Position numbers and translations under genes: made by a program
Origin: Rufibacter hautae
GTDB taxonomy: Bacteria > Bacteroidota > Bacteroidia > Cytophagales > Hymenobacteraceae
Length of the DNA stretch: 64,000 bases
Reading direction: 5' to 3'
NCBI RefSeq assembly: GCF_008271695.1
Contig: NZ_VKKY01000001.1
Coordinates: forward strand, 372,001-436,000
Shown: one piece after another, positions 9,333 to 17,481 of the stretch
Position numbering within the stretch: the first letter of the stretch is position 1
How the letters are laid out: each line of letters opens with the position of its first letter
The notes under the pieces: generated by a model
What the model was told of the DNA's origin: nothing
The model's input: the letters and a program-made list of their open reading frames with translations, nothing else
The model's database searches: none

Positions 9333-10214
9333 ATGAACTCCTCCTGGTCCGATGCCTGGCGCCTGCTCCGCATTCCGTTTTCCTTGTTCCTGATGCCGAT
9401 TTTCTGGTTCGCGCTGAGTGCCGCACCGGAGGTGTCTGCCGGGCGGGCGGTGGCGGTTTTCCTTATTCTGCATCTGTTGGTGTACCCGGCCAGCAATGGC
9501 TACAACTCCTACTATGACCGCGATGAGGGCAGCATCGGGGGCCTGAAACACCCGCCCAAAGTCACGCAGACGCTGTACTGGCTCGTGCTGATTTTCGATG
9601 TACTGGCGGTGGCGTTATCCGCCCTGCTGTCCTGGCTTTTTGCGGGCATGGTGCTGCTGTATCTGTTGGTGTCCAAGGCCTACAGTTATGAAGGCATCCG
9701 GTTGAAGAAATACCCTCTCCTGAGCACAGTGGTAGTGGTTATTTTCCAGGGGGCTTTCACGTTTGCCATGGTGCAGGTGGGCAGCGGCGTTCCCGAGGAC
9801 CGGATTCTAAGCACGAACAACCTGTTGCTGGCGCTGGTCAGTTCCCTGTTTCTGTGCGGCTCCTATCCGCTCACCCAAGTGTACCAACACGAGGAAGATT
9901 CCCGCCGTGGCGACGAGACCCTGAGCTTGAAACTGGGGCTATGGGGCACGTTTATCTTTGCCGGTCTCAGTTTGCTGGTGGCCGCGGGCGTGCTCTTCTA
10001 CACCTATTGGCGCCGCGACGAACCCTGGCACATGCTGTTTTTCCTTTTGGGCACAGGACCGGTCTTGCTGGTTTTCAGCCGATGGCTTTATCAGGTGAAA
10101 CAAAGTCTCGCGGCGGCCAATTATGAGAACACCATGCGCATGAACAAGGTATCTTCTCTGTGCATGAGTTTCTCTTTCTTCATTATTTTGCTCTGGCAGC
10201 TCTGGCGCGGCTAA
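9333..10214 (+). CDS. UbiA-family prenyltransferase
   Basis: A 293-residue integral membrane protein with about eight to nine helices. The first Asp-rich motif appears as 'NGYNSYYDRDEGS' and the second as 'YQHEEDSRRGDETLSLKLG'; both differ from the textbook NDxxDxxxD and DxxxD patterns but retain the acidic residues needed for magnesium-diphosphate binding. The family transfers prenyl groups to aromatic or other acceptors. It sits between a methyltransferase-like gene (9 nt upstream) and a lipoprotein gene, which suggests a small lipid or quinone modification operon rather than the core menaquinone pathway. Confidence 0.85.
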   Translation: MNSSWSDAWRLLRIPFSLFLMPIFWFALSAAPEVSAGRAVAVFLILHLLVYPASNGYNSYYDRDEGSIGGLKHPPKVTQTLYWLVLIFDVLAVALSALLSWLFAGMVLLYLLVSKAYSYEGIRLKKYPLLSTVVVVIFQGAFTFAMVQVGSGVPEDRILSTNNLLLALVSSLFLCGSYPLTQVYQHEEDSRRGDETLSLKLGLWGTFIFAGLSLLVAAGVLFYTYWRRDEPWHMLFFLLGTGPVLLVFSRWLYQVKQSLAAANYENTMRMNKVSSLCMSFSFFIILLWQLWRG

Positions 10215-10274
10215 ATGAAGGGAACTATGGCCTGCGCGGCACGTACATCGTTTTTAGGCCAAATCTCTGAAAAC

Positions 10275-10880
10275 ATGCTGAAAATCTATTGGGTAGCGGT
10301 ACTGGCCTTTTTGTTCAGTTGCCAATCTTCGCCGTCAGAAGAAACTGCCACATCCACCTCCACTGGCTCTTCCGGCACCCCTGCCAAGAAAACCGCCGCC
10401 AGCGGTTCTGCGCAACCGGTGCAACACATTGTACAGCGTACCCATCCGTTCTCCTCGCCTGAGAAGCCAGATTTCTTTCGGCTGGCCCTGCACGGCAATT
10501 CCATCGCCAAAGGCGAAGTCGAATTCACCATCACCACCCAGGACGGCACCACCATTTACGAGGAAAATTTCCCGGCCGCGGATCTGGAGGCCAGCATGGT
10601 CTATGAGATGGAAAACGCAACTGCCACCCCAGCCGAACGCGAGAACTACATCCTCAAACGCATGGAGGGTTTTGTGGAGAATGCCGATTTTGTGGAACCC
10701 GCCATCGCCCCTAACGCCCCTGTAGAGGCCTCCTTCGTGAATGAGACCACCTGGAAACGCATCCAGGCCAATCCCAAAGCCATCGGGTTTAAGTACATGC
10801 TGGGCAAAGAAGATGGCCGCCTGTTGGTCTATGACGCTGCCCAGAAGAAAGCCGTGCGTTACGGCAGCTTCGGGGGATAG
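10275..10880 (+). CDS. Predicted lipoprotein, function unknown
   Basis: A 201-residue protein if translation begins at the ATG at 10275, which gives the signal peptide 'MLKIYWVAVLAFLFSC' with a lipobox Cys. An upstream in-frame ATG at 10215 directly abuts the UbiA stop codon but would add 20 non-signal residues. After a Ser/Thr linker the mature part is soluble, with a strand-rich middle ('GEVEFTITTQDGTTIYEENF'). It is the last gene of the methyltransferase-UbiA operon. No family recognised. Confidence 0.75.
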   Translation: MLKIYWVAVLAFLFSCQSSPSEETATSTSTGSSGTPAKKTAASGSAQPVQHIVQRTHPFSSPEKPDFFRLALHGNSIAKGEVEFTITTQDGTTIYEENFPAADLEASMVYEMENATATPAERENYILKRMEGFVENADFVEPAIAPNAPVEASFVNETTWKRIQANPKAIGFKYMLGKEDGRLLVYDAAQKKAVRYGSFGG

Positions 10881-10913
10881 AAGAACGACTAGAGGAAAGT
10901 AATAAATTTCACT

Positions 10914-10954
10914 CCTGTTTGGGGTTTATTTCCTGAAAACAGGCCCGAAACAGG
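10914..10954 (+). repeat. Dispersed palindrome copy
   Basis: Outer arms CCTGTTT (10914-10920) and AAACAGG (10948-10954) enclose 'TTTCCTGAAAACAGGCCCG', the conserved right half of the family. Confidence 0.6.
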
Positions 10955-10969
10955 AAAGCCGATAAACGA

Positions 10970-11003
10970 AGAAGGCCCCGCAGATTTCTCTGCGGGGCCT
11001 TCT
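10970..11003. terminator. Bidirectional hairpin between lipoprotein gene and rho
   Basis: Perfect 15-bp GC-rich inverted repeat (10970-10984 with 10989-11003) and a 4-nt loop, located between two convergent genes. The flanking T tracts are weak on both strands. Confidence 0.65.
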
Positions 11004-11024
11004 TGTTGTAAAGTATGGCTAAGA

Positions 11025-13025
11025 CTAGCTGTTCATGGAAATCAGGAACTCGTCGTTGTCTTTGGTGCCTTTCATGCGGTCTTTCAGGAACTCCATGGCC
11101 TCCACGGAATTCATGTCTGACATAAACTTGCGCAGGATCCAAACACGGCTGAGTTCGTCGCGGTCCATGAGCAGGTCCTCGCGGCGAGTACCGGAAGCCG
11201 GCACGTCGATGGCTGGGTACACGCGCTTGTTGGCCAATTTGCGGTCCAGTTGAAGTTCCATGTTACCGGTTCCTTTGAATTCTTCAAAGATCACCTCGTC
11301 CATTTTAGAACCAGTGTCAATCAGCGCGGTAGCGATGATGGTCAGTGAGCCGCCGTTCTCCACGTTACGGGCCGCCCCGAAGAAACGCTTAGGTTTGTGC
11401 AGCGCGTTGGCATCCACCCCACCCGATAGGATTTTACCGGAAGACGGAACCACGGTGTTATAAGCACGGGCCAGACGAGTGATGGAATCTAACAGAATAA
11501 CCACATCGTGCCCGCACTCTACCATGCGCTTGGCTTTGTCCAACACAATGCTGGAGATCTTCACGTGGCGCTCGGCTTGCTCGTCAAAAGTAGAGGCAAT
11601 TACCTCTGCTTTCACGCTGCGGGCCATGTCGGTTACCTCTTCCGGGCGCTCGTCAATCAACAAGATCATCAAGTACACCTCGGGGTGATTCTCAGTAATA
11701 GCGTTCGCGATCTCTTTCAGCAACACCGTTTTACCGGTTTTCGGCTGAGCCACGATCAAACCACGCTGTCCTTTTCCTATTGGGGCGAACAGGTCCATGA
11801 TGCGGGTAGAATATTGGCTGGAACGCGTGGTCAGTTTCAGGCGCTCTTCCGGGAAAAGAGGCGTTAAATGCTGGAACGGAATCCGGTCTCTAATCTCCTC
11901 TGTCGTACGGCCGTTCACGGAGTCTACCTTCAGCAACGCGAAATATTTCTCGCCTTCTTTCGGGGCCCGCACGGTGCCTTTCACGCTGTCACCGGTCTTC
12001 AAACCGAACAATTTGATCTGCGACGGAGACACGTAGATATCATCTGGGCTGGCCAGGTAATGGTAGTGCGCCGAGCGCAGGAACCCGTACCCGTCTTGCA
12101 TCAATTCCAATACACCTTCATTGGCGATAACGCCGTCAAACTCACGGTAATTGACGTTGTTGGTGTTTTGCTGCGGCCGGTTCTGATTCTGGTTCTGATT
12201 GGGCTCGCGGCGGTTCTGCCAGTTAGGGTTGTTATTATTGCTGTTTTCGCGATTGTTGTTATTCTCGCGTGGCTCGCGGTTCACGTTCCCGTTCTCTCTG
12301 GGTTCGCGCTGCTCGCGTGGCTCTCTGGTAGTATTCTCTCTCGGTTCGCGGGCCTGGAATTCTCTGGGCTCACGTTGCTCTCTGGGCTCCCGCTGTTCGC
12401 GCGGCGCATTGTTTTCTCTTGGCTCCCGTTGCTCACGTGGTTCACGCGGCTGGAATTCACGCGGCTGCATGCGGCTCTCACGGGGCTCAGGGCGGTTTTC
12501 CCGAGGGGCGCTGTTCTCACGAGGCGTAGTATTCTCACGCGGCTCACGGGTTTCGCGAGGCTCAGGGCGCGTAGCTGGTTCGCGGTTCTCTTCGCGCAGG
12601 GCGCTAGGGGTGCGTACGCGTTCTTCCCGCGCGGTAGCCGGTGCACGCTCTGCTCTGGCCGGACGCTCTGGGGCAGTTCTGGCCGGGCGGCGGGCCGGAG
12701 CTGGGGCAGGTGCTTCTTCCACGGCAGCTAAAATCGGTTCTTCTGCCACAGGGGCAGCCACAGGGGCGGGCGCGTCAGCTACCAGGGCCTCAGGGGCAGC
12801 GGCTTCAGCTACGGCAACCGGGGCATCGGCGGTTTCGTCTGCCTTGCGCGATGATTTTTTATATTTTTTGGGGAGATTCTCAAGGGGGGTAACGGCCTGC
12901 TGATCCAGGATTTTGTAGATCAGGTCTTGCTTGCTGAGCTTCTTGAAGTTCGTGACGCCGAGGTTCTCAGCAATCTCTTTGAGTTCTGAAAGAAGAGAAT
13001 CTTTCAACTCGTCAATGTTGTACAT
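11025..13025 (-). CDS. rho: Transcription termination factor Rho with long disordered insertion
   Basis: Hexameric RNA helicase that ends transcription. At 666 residues it is about 250 longer than the E. coli protein. Order: Rho_N helical domain (about 1-45), an Ala/Val/Pro/Glu-rich then Arg-Glu-Pro-Asn repeat region (about 50-290, repeated 'REPREQ', 'PRENN' and similar), the RNA-binding cold-shock-like domain starting '[17 protein letters not shown]', and the ATPase core with Walker A 'AQPKTGKT' and '[12 protein letters not shown]'. Disordered insertions at this place are known in Bacteroidota Rho and in Bacteroides have been linked to condensate formation. Divergent from serS. Confidence 0.97.
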   Translation of the reverse strand: MYNIDELKDSLLSELKEIAENLGVTNFKKLSKQDLIYKILDQQAVTPLENLPKKYKKSSRKADETADAPVAVAEAAAPEALVADAPAPVAAPVAEEPILAAVEEAPAPAPARRPARTAPERPARAERAPATAREERVRTPSALREENREPATRPEPRETREPRENTTPRENSAPRENRPEPRESRMQPREFQPREPREQREPRENNAPREQREPREQREPREFQAREPRENTTREPREQREPRENGNVNREPRENNNNRENSNNNNPNWQNRREPNQNQNQNRPQQNTNNVNYREFDGVIANEGVLELMQDGYGFLRSAHYHYLASPDDIYVSPSQIKLFGLKTGDSVKGTVRAPKEGEKYFALLKVDSVNGRTTEEIRDRIPFQHLTPLFPEERLKLTTRSSQYSTRIMDLFAPIGKGQRGLIVAQPKTGKTVLLKEIANAITENHPEVYLMILLIDERPEEVTDMARSVKAEVIASTFDEQAERHVKISSIVLDKAKRMVECGHDVVILLDSITRLARAYNTVVPSSGKILSGGVDANALHKPKRFFGAARNVENGGSLTIIATALIDTGSKMDEVIFEEFKGTGNMELQLDRKLANKRVYPAIDVPASGTRREDLLMDRDELSRVWILRKFMSDMNSVEAMEFLKDRMKGTKDNDEFLISMNS

Positions 13026-13248
13026 AAATTGAATGAATTAGCTATTCGGTTTAAATGCATAGCAGTTGCAGAGCGCAACGGGCAGACGGATAAAAACAGG
13101 AAAAAACTTGGTGTGTAAGAGTAATGAAGAACCCGGATGACGGTCGTTCAGAAAATGTACTGCAATGTTAGACAGCCTTGTTCTATTTTACAAGCAGTAC
13201 GAGAAAATTAATATATAAAGTTACACAAATTTTCATAAAAAAGTGCCC

Positions 13249-13282
13249 TTTGCCGCTGCCTATCCAAAATATTCTATTTTTG
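13249..13282 (+). promoter_or_regulatory. Promoter of serS
   Basis: TTTG at 13249-13252 (-33 element) and TATTTTTG at 13275-13282 (-7 element, exact TAnnTTTG) are 22 nt apart, within the range of Bacteroidota promoters. The serS ATG follows 22 nt after the -7 element. Confidence 0.6.
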
Positions 13283-13304
13283 CGTACAGATAACCAGACG
13301 CACC

Positions 13305-14582
13305 ATGTTACAGATACCCGTTTTACGCGAGCAAACCGATCTTGTTCTTGCTGGCTTGCAGAAAAGAAACTATCCAAATGCCGCCCAGGAAGTAGAGGCT
13401 TTGCTGGACCTGGACCAGAAACGCCGGTCCCTGCAAACCGAGCGCGATGAGCTCCTGGGCCGCGCCAACGCCTTGGCCAAGGAAATTGGCGGCCTCATGA
13501 AAAGCGGCCAGAAAGAGCAGGCCGAAGCCCTCAAAACCGAAACCGCCGACCTTAAATTGCGCACCAAGTCTCTGGACGAGGAAGTGCAGAACCTGGAGCA
13601 GGCCCTGCAGCAGGCGCTCTATAAGCTGCCCAATATTCCGCACAGCAGCGTGCCCGCCGGCCGTTCTGCCGAGGACAACGAGGTGGTGTTGGAACATGGT
13701 ACTATCCCAACTTTGCCCGAGAACGCCCAGCCGCACTGGGAACTCATCAAGCAATATGACATCATTGACTTTGAACTGGGCATTAAGATCACCGGGGCAG
13801 GTTTTCCGGTATACAAAGGCCAGGGGGCCCGTTTGCAGCGCGCACTCATCAATTTCTTTTTAGACGAAGCCCTCAAAGCCGGCTACACCGAGGTGCAGCC
13901 GCCTATTGTGGTAAATGAAGCCTCCGGCTACGGCACCGGCCAACTTCCTGACAAAGAAGGCCAGATGTACCACGCCACCGCAGACAACCTTTACCTGATC
14001 CCTACGGCCGAGGTGCCTATCACCAACCTCTACCGCGACGAGATCATAGACGGCGGCAAACTGCCCATCAAGAACGTAGGCTATACCCCCTGCTTCCGCC
14101 GCGAGGCCGGCTCCTGGGGTGCCGATGTGCGCGGCCTTAACCGCCTGCACCAGTTTGACAAAGTAGAGATCGTGCAAATTCAGGCACCGGAAAAATCCTA
14201 CCAGGCGCTGGAGGAGATGAGCCAGTACATCCAGGGGCTGCTCCAGAAACTGGAACTGCCCTACCGCGTGCTCCGTCTCTGCGGCGGCGACATGGGCTTC
14301 ACCTCTGCCCTCACTTATGACATGGAAGTGTACTCTGCGGCCCAAGGCCGATGGCTGGAAGTAAGCTCTGTCTCCAACTTTGAAACCTACCAGGCCAACC
14401 GCCTGAAACTGCGTCAACGCACCGAAGGCGGCAAGCCGCAATTGCTGCACACGTTGAACGGTAGCGCTCTTGCTCTTCCTCGTATTGTAGCGGCGTTATT
14501 GGAAAACAACCAGACGCCGGAAGGCATCAGGTTACCGAAGGCGTTGCAGGCTTTCACTGGGTTTGAAATGATTACCAAATAG
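13305..14582 (+). CDS. serS: Seryl-tRNA synthetase
   Basis: Class II aminoacyl-tRNA synthetase that charges tRNA-Ser. The 425-residue protein has the N-terminal antiparallel coiled coil that contacts the tRNA long arm (about 25-105, Lys/Glu/Leu-rich), then the catalytic core with motif 2 'FRREAGSWGADVRGLNRLHQFDKVEI' region around residue 260 (only part is quoted by key residues) and the C-terminal motif 3 ending 'NGSALALPRIVAALLENNQ'. Length and domain order are normal. Monocistronic, with its own promoter and terminator. Confidence 0.97.
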   Translation: MLQIPVLREQTDLVLAGLQKRNYPNAAQEVEALLDLDQKRRSLQTERDELLGRANALAKEIGGLMKSGQKEQAEALKTETADLKLRTKSLDEEVQNLEQALQQALYKLPNIPHSSVPAGRSAEDNEVVLEHGTIPTLPENAQPHWELIKQYDIIDFELGIKITGAGFPVYKGQGARLQRALINFFLDEALKAGYTEVQPPIVVNEASGYGTGQLPDKEGQMYHATADNLYLIPTAEVPITNLYRDEIIDGGKLPIKNVGYTPCFRREAGSWGADVRGLNRLHQFDKVEIVQIQAPEKSYQALEEMSQYIQGLLQKLELPYRVLRLCGGDMGFTSALTYDMEVYSAAQGRWLEVSSVSNFETYQANRLKLRQRTEGGKPQLLHTLNGSALALPRIVAALLENNQTPEGIRLPKALQAFTGFEMITK

Positions 14583-14619
14583 GAAAGTTCTTTTAGAAGG
14601 TTCTTCCTCTGGATTCATG

Positions 14620-14666
14620 AAGCGTTTCAGGCTTGTTTTGGAAAAAACAGGTTTGAAACGCTTTTT
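14620..14666 (+). terminator. serS terminator merged with dispersed palindrome
   Basis: Outer 10-bp arms 14620-14629 and 14654-14663 (AAGCGTTTCA / TGAAACGCTT) surround a GGCTTGTTTT...AAAACAGGTT core; five T residues follow. It lies 38 nt after the serS stop. Confidence 0.7.
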
Positions 14667-14764
14667 GGTATTATGAGTTTGGAGGGAGGACTTTATTCTG
14701 CACGCGTAGTCTGTTTGTGCTGGCGTAGCGCCGTAGTTTTCGTGGGTTCATGAGCTTTATTGTT

Positions 14765-14856
14765 GCATTGCGGGGCTCCGAGCGCTCACGGCCGCGAGGC
14801 CCCGCCTTCCGGCCTCGCGCTGCGCCAGCTTCCTTTGCTCCCTGCGGTCGCAATGC
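14765..14856. repeat. GC-rich nested palindromic element
   Basis: Outer arms GCATTGCG (14765-14772) and CGCAATGC (14849-14856) bracket an inner 9-bp hairpin CGCGAGGCC / GGCCTCGCG (14793-14801 with 14811-14819). The composition is far more GC-rich than the flanks. It looks like an interspersed palindromic repeat unit; copy number elsewhere cannot be judged here. Confidence 0.5.
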
Positions 14857-15131
14857 CTGCGGCACCGGAACCTGACAAGGCGCTCAACCGAAAGGCTGGA
14901 ATTGGTGAGCTAGGTCAAAGCCTTTGTTTTTTGAAACAGCGGTCCCGCCTGATCTTTGCCAAGGAGGGAGCTATCGGGACGTTTTTATTCCCCTCCTCGG
15001 AGGGGTAGGGGTGGGTTAACTTTACCTGGTTCAAGTCTGTGACTTGGACCCAAAATGACCGGCAGTTTGCAACTGCCGTGAGCATAGAATTTTCTAGAAG
15101 CAGAAGCTTGCATTCACACAAGCAAACCATT

Positions 15132-15160
15132 GTAGGGGCAATCCCTTGTGGTTGCCCTTT
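15132..15160 (+). repeat. REP-like element, family B (single copy)
   Basis: GTAG followed by GGGCAA ... TTGCCC arms (GTAGGGGCAATCCC then TTGTGGTTGCCC). The same 28 bases recur as an inverted pair at 58687-58714 and 58803-58830. The GTAG head is the type of tetranucleotide recognised by RAYT transposases next to REP hairpins. Confidence 0.75.
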
Positions 15161-15189
15161 TCCATACACGACATATTATTAACTACAAC

Positions 15190-15438
15190 CTACCCATTCC
15201 CGGCCAGGGCAGCATCCAACTCTTCTGGGGAGGGGTTCTTCATGGGGGTTTGCTCGCCTACTACCACCATGGGGAAACGCACTTTACCGCGGTTCATGTC
15301 TTTGATGGTTTGCATGCCCTCGTCGCTTTGCTCTACGTTGATGTAGTCATACGCCACGTCATGCATTTTGAAATAGTCTTGGATGGCAATGGTTTTCTTG
15401 CACCAATCGGCACCGTAGAGAATGGGTTTGGCGGCCAT
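15190..15438 (-). CDS. Glutaredoxin-like protein (monothiol CxxT)
   Basis: An 82-residue thioredoxin-fold protein. The active site reads 'GADWCKKT', so only one of the two CxxC cysteines is present, followed by 'YDYINVEQSDEGMQ' and the cis-Pro loop 'RFPMVVVGEQ'. It resembles mycoredoxin/glutaredoxin-3 type proteins. A monothiol site suggests a glutathionylation-like, low-molecular-weight-thiol or Fe-S role rather than protein disulfide reduction. Single gene; function inferred from fold only. Confidence 0.85.
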   Translation of the reverse strand: MAAKPILYGADWCKKTIAIQDYFKMHDVAYDYINVEQSDEGMQTIKDMNRGKVRFPMVVVGEQTPMKNPSPEELDAALAGNG

Positions 15439-15512
15439 AACATAGAGGTTGGTTTGCCATTTTCTACGTCATTTCCCGAAATCAGGCTAAAATTACCTCT
15501 TCCTTCAGAGAC

Positions 15513-16532
15513 TTAAATTGTGCGATCCACTAGGGGTAACTGGAAGTCGAAGTTGATTTCACGCATGCAGCGGAAGTGCCCCTCTGGGCATTTGGAGTAA
15601 CCTATTTTGGAGCAGGGGCGGCAATACAGGTTCTTTACCTCCATCGTCTCAAAGTCCTGGGTGTAGGGGTACATCCCGAAGGCAGGCACGGTGTTTCCCC
15701 AGATGCTGTAGATCTTTTTCTGGAAGGCCGCCGCGATGTGCATTAAACCGGTATCGTGGCTGAAGACGGCCTGCGCCTGCCGCACCAGCGAGGCCGATCC
15801 GTTGAGGTTGTACTTTCCGCAGGCGTTGTAGATGACCGTTCGGTTCTCGGGCCGGGGGAACTCGCGGGAGAAGTAGGGTTCCGAGCTGAAAAACACCTCC
15901 ATCATGCGGGCAATAGGCATATCCTCTTTGCCTCCCAACAGCACAACGGGTCCGTTGATTTTCTCGCACAGTTCAATCAGGCGGTCCACCGGAAGGCGTT
16001 TGGTATAATGCTGGGCCCCGATGGCCAGGGCGTAATAGCCTTTCTGGTGAGACTCCGGCAAAGTACTCAGGTCTACCTCGTCCTTCTCCGGGATAAAATA
16101 ATCCAGCCCTTTTCCGTCGTTGTGCACGCCCAAAGGAGCTGCGGTAGCCAGGTAACGGTCCACGATGTGTACATCGGGCATCCGGTTGATCTTGAATTTC
16201 ACCAAAAGCCACTTCTGATAATTGAGTTTATCGAAGCTTCGGGCGGGTCGGCCCAGGCGGGATTTCAGAACGCGGGTGCGCAGGTTGTTGTGCAGGTCCA
16301 GAATTAGGTCATACCGCTCGGCTTTCAACTGCAGCAGCAACTCCTTTAGGGAATTCTCCAGGCAGAACACCTTGTCCACGTACGGGTTGCTGGAGATGAT
16401 ATTCCGGAAGGCAGCCTTGGTGCAGAAATGAACCTCTGCCCCCGGCACCTGCTCTTTCACGCACCGGATAACCGGCGTGGTGAGCACAATATCGCCAATG
16501 GAAGAGAACCGGATGATGAGGATTTTTTTCAA
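15513..16532 (-). CDS. Family 9 glycosyltransferase (heptosyltransferase-like)
   Basis: A 339-residue GT-B enzyme of the ADP-heptose:LPS heptosyltransferase family. Visible signatures are N-terminal 'IIRFSSIGDIVLTTPVIR' and C-terminal 'HDTGLMHIAAAFQKK' plus 'WGNTVPAFGMYPY'. It should act on the inner-leaflet side of the membrane in lipopolysaccharide or other glycan assembly. The last 40 residues carry four Cys ('CRPCSKIGYSKCPEGHFRCM'), common in Bacteroidota members. The start codon is TTG at 16532, directly giving 'MKKILIIRF'; a promoter motif is 24 nt upstream. Sugar specificity is unknown. Confidence 0.9.
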   Translation of the reverse strand: MKKILIIRFSSIGDIVLTTPVIRCVKEQVPGAEVHFCTKAAFRNIISSNPYVDKVFCLENSLKELLLQLKAERYDLILDLHNNLRTRVLKSRLGRPARSFDKLNYQKWLLVKFKINRMPDVHIVDRYLATAAPLGVHNDGKGLDYFIPEKDEVDLSTLPESHQKGYYALAIGAQHYTKRLPVDRLIELCEKINGPVVLLGGKEDMPIARMMEVFFSSEPYFSREFPRPENRTVIYNACGKYNLNGSASLVRQAQAVFSHDTGLMHIAAAFQKKIYSIWGNTVPAFGMYPYTQDFETMEVKNLYCRPCSKIGYSKCPEGHFRCMREINFDFQLPLVDRTI

Positions 16533-16555
16533 GCGCAGTCAGTTTAACCCATCGG

Positions 16556-16563
16556 CAAAGGTA
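16556..16563 (-). promoter_or_regulatory. -7 element of the GT9 gene
   Basis: TACCTTTG on the minus strand, an exact TAnnTTTG match, 24 nt upstream of the TTG start codon. Confidence 0.5.
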
Positions 16564-16619
16564 CGGGTCTTGCGGGAGATTTCCCGCGGGTGAGAAAGGA
16601 GGCTTTGGTCCTTATCCTT

Positions 16620-17276
16620 TCACCGCTGTTTTCTGTAAAAGGCCACTAAAACGGCGACCAGAGAAAGCGCTACTGCGAGATAAGAAAGATAATCTGATTT
16701 GCTGGATTGTGGTTCTTCCTCTTCCCGGTGATTGTTGCGGTAAGCGTTGAGCAAAGCGTACTCGTTGATCCAGTTTTTAAGCAAGAATGGTTGAATCTGC
16801 CGATAACTGGCTTCTACTTCTCTAAGCAATTTATCTTCATCATAAGTCATTCCACTAAGCACATCTTGCGTTACTGGTACAACAGGCGTGAACGTCGGCA
16901 ATTCTGTTAGATTCCTTGACATACCGCAACTATTATTGATAAGGAACTCTACATATGAATTAGCGCTCGTTGGTTGAGTATAAAAAATTGTTACTCCTAA
17001 AGGCCACTTCTTTATAAATCCCAAAGACTCATATCTGAGATCAGCACTTAAATAGACTGTGTCAGTACTTACCTTACCCTTAAAAACGTCTAAGACTTTT
17101 ATGATAGTAGTATGATTTTTTGCCCCAATTACTTCCCCAATAAAAATGGCATCACTTTCCTGAATATACTGCTGAACAATTGGCAGCCAATTTTTTTCAT
17201 TTGGCCTGACACAGCTTGAAGAAAAAGCGTTGAAAGTTAACCCTAAGAAAAAAACCACGAAGATCAATCTGGTCAT
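16620..17276 (-). CDS. Secreted, C-terminally anchored protein with NTR/TIMP-like N-terminal domain
   Basis: A 218-residue protein with an N-terminal signal peptide ending near 'NAFSSSC', so the first mature Cys could be paired rather than lipidated. The following block ('SDAIFIGEVIGAKN', 'IIKVLDVFKGK', then a late 'NNSCG') has the look of a netrin/TIMP-like OB-fold domain. The C-terminus is one membrane helix ('YLAVALSLVAVLVAFY') ending in 'RKQR', a stop-transfer layout. It is noticeably more AT-rich than its neighbours. Family call is tentative. Confidence 0.6.
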   Translation of the reverse strand: MTRLIFVVFFLGLTFNAFSSSCVRPNEKNWLPIVQQYIQESDAIFIGEVIGAKNHTTIIKVLDVFKGKVSTDTVYLSADLRYESLGFIKKWPLGVTIFYTQPTSANSYVEFLINNSCGMSRNLTELPTFTPVVPVTQDVLSGMTYDEDKLLREVEASYRQIQPFLLKNWINEYALLNAYRNNHREEEEPQSSKSDYLSYLAVALSLVAVLVAFYRKQR

Positions 17277-17347
17277 AAAATTCAGTTTGAAAAGTTTATT
17301 GCAACAAGATGAACCAGATATCTACTTTCCATAAATCAACAAAACTC

Positions 17348-17380
17348 ACTATGGCGCGGAAGTTACTTCCGCGCCATAGT
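17348..17380. repeat. Perfect 16-bp palindrome
   Basis: ACTATGGCGCGGAAGT (17348-17363) and its exact reverse complement (17365-17380) are separated by one base. It lies between two minus-strand genes, upstream of the 16620-17276 gene and separate from the M28 gene terminator. It has the look of a REP-type element rather than a terminator because no T tract follows. Confidence 0.7.
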
Positions 17381-17431
17381 TACATAAATTTGCCTTTCCG
17401 ATTTAAAGCCCTTTTCTGAAAAACACATCAA

Positions 17432-17461
17432 AAAAGCCTGTGACGTTCATCACAGGCTTTT
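17432..17461 (-). terminator. Terminator of the M28 peptidase gene
   Basis: Perfect 12-bp stem (17432-17443 with 17450-17461) running on the minus strand into six T residues, 21 nt beyond the peptidase stop codon. Confidence 0.85.
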
Positions 17462-17481
17462 CCGTTGGTTAGGTGACAATA

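Larger units (their letters stand above)
14583..15189. other. Repeat-packed intergenic region, no gene
   Basis: 607 bases without a credible gene. From left to right it holds the serS terminator with a dispersed-palindrome copy (14620-14663), a very GC-rich nested palindrome (14765-14856), an imperfect 'CCCCTCCTCGGAGGGG' palindrome followed by 'TAGGGGTGGGTTAAC' (about 14990-15020), a 'GGCAGTTTGCAACTGCC' palindrome (15061-15077), and a GTAG-headed REP (15132-15160). The DNA between them shows no coding signal. Confidence 0.7.

Noticed and set aside
12199..12903. Long plus-strand open frame opposite rho, rich in Ser/Arg/Gly
   Set aside because: It is the antisense shadow of the repetitive Arg/Glu/Pro region of rho; it has no promoter and no family features.
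14671..15008. Small open frames in the serS-glutaredoxin gap
   Set aside because: They run through palindromic repeats and have no family resemblance or promoter.
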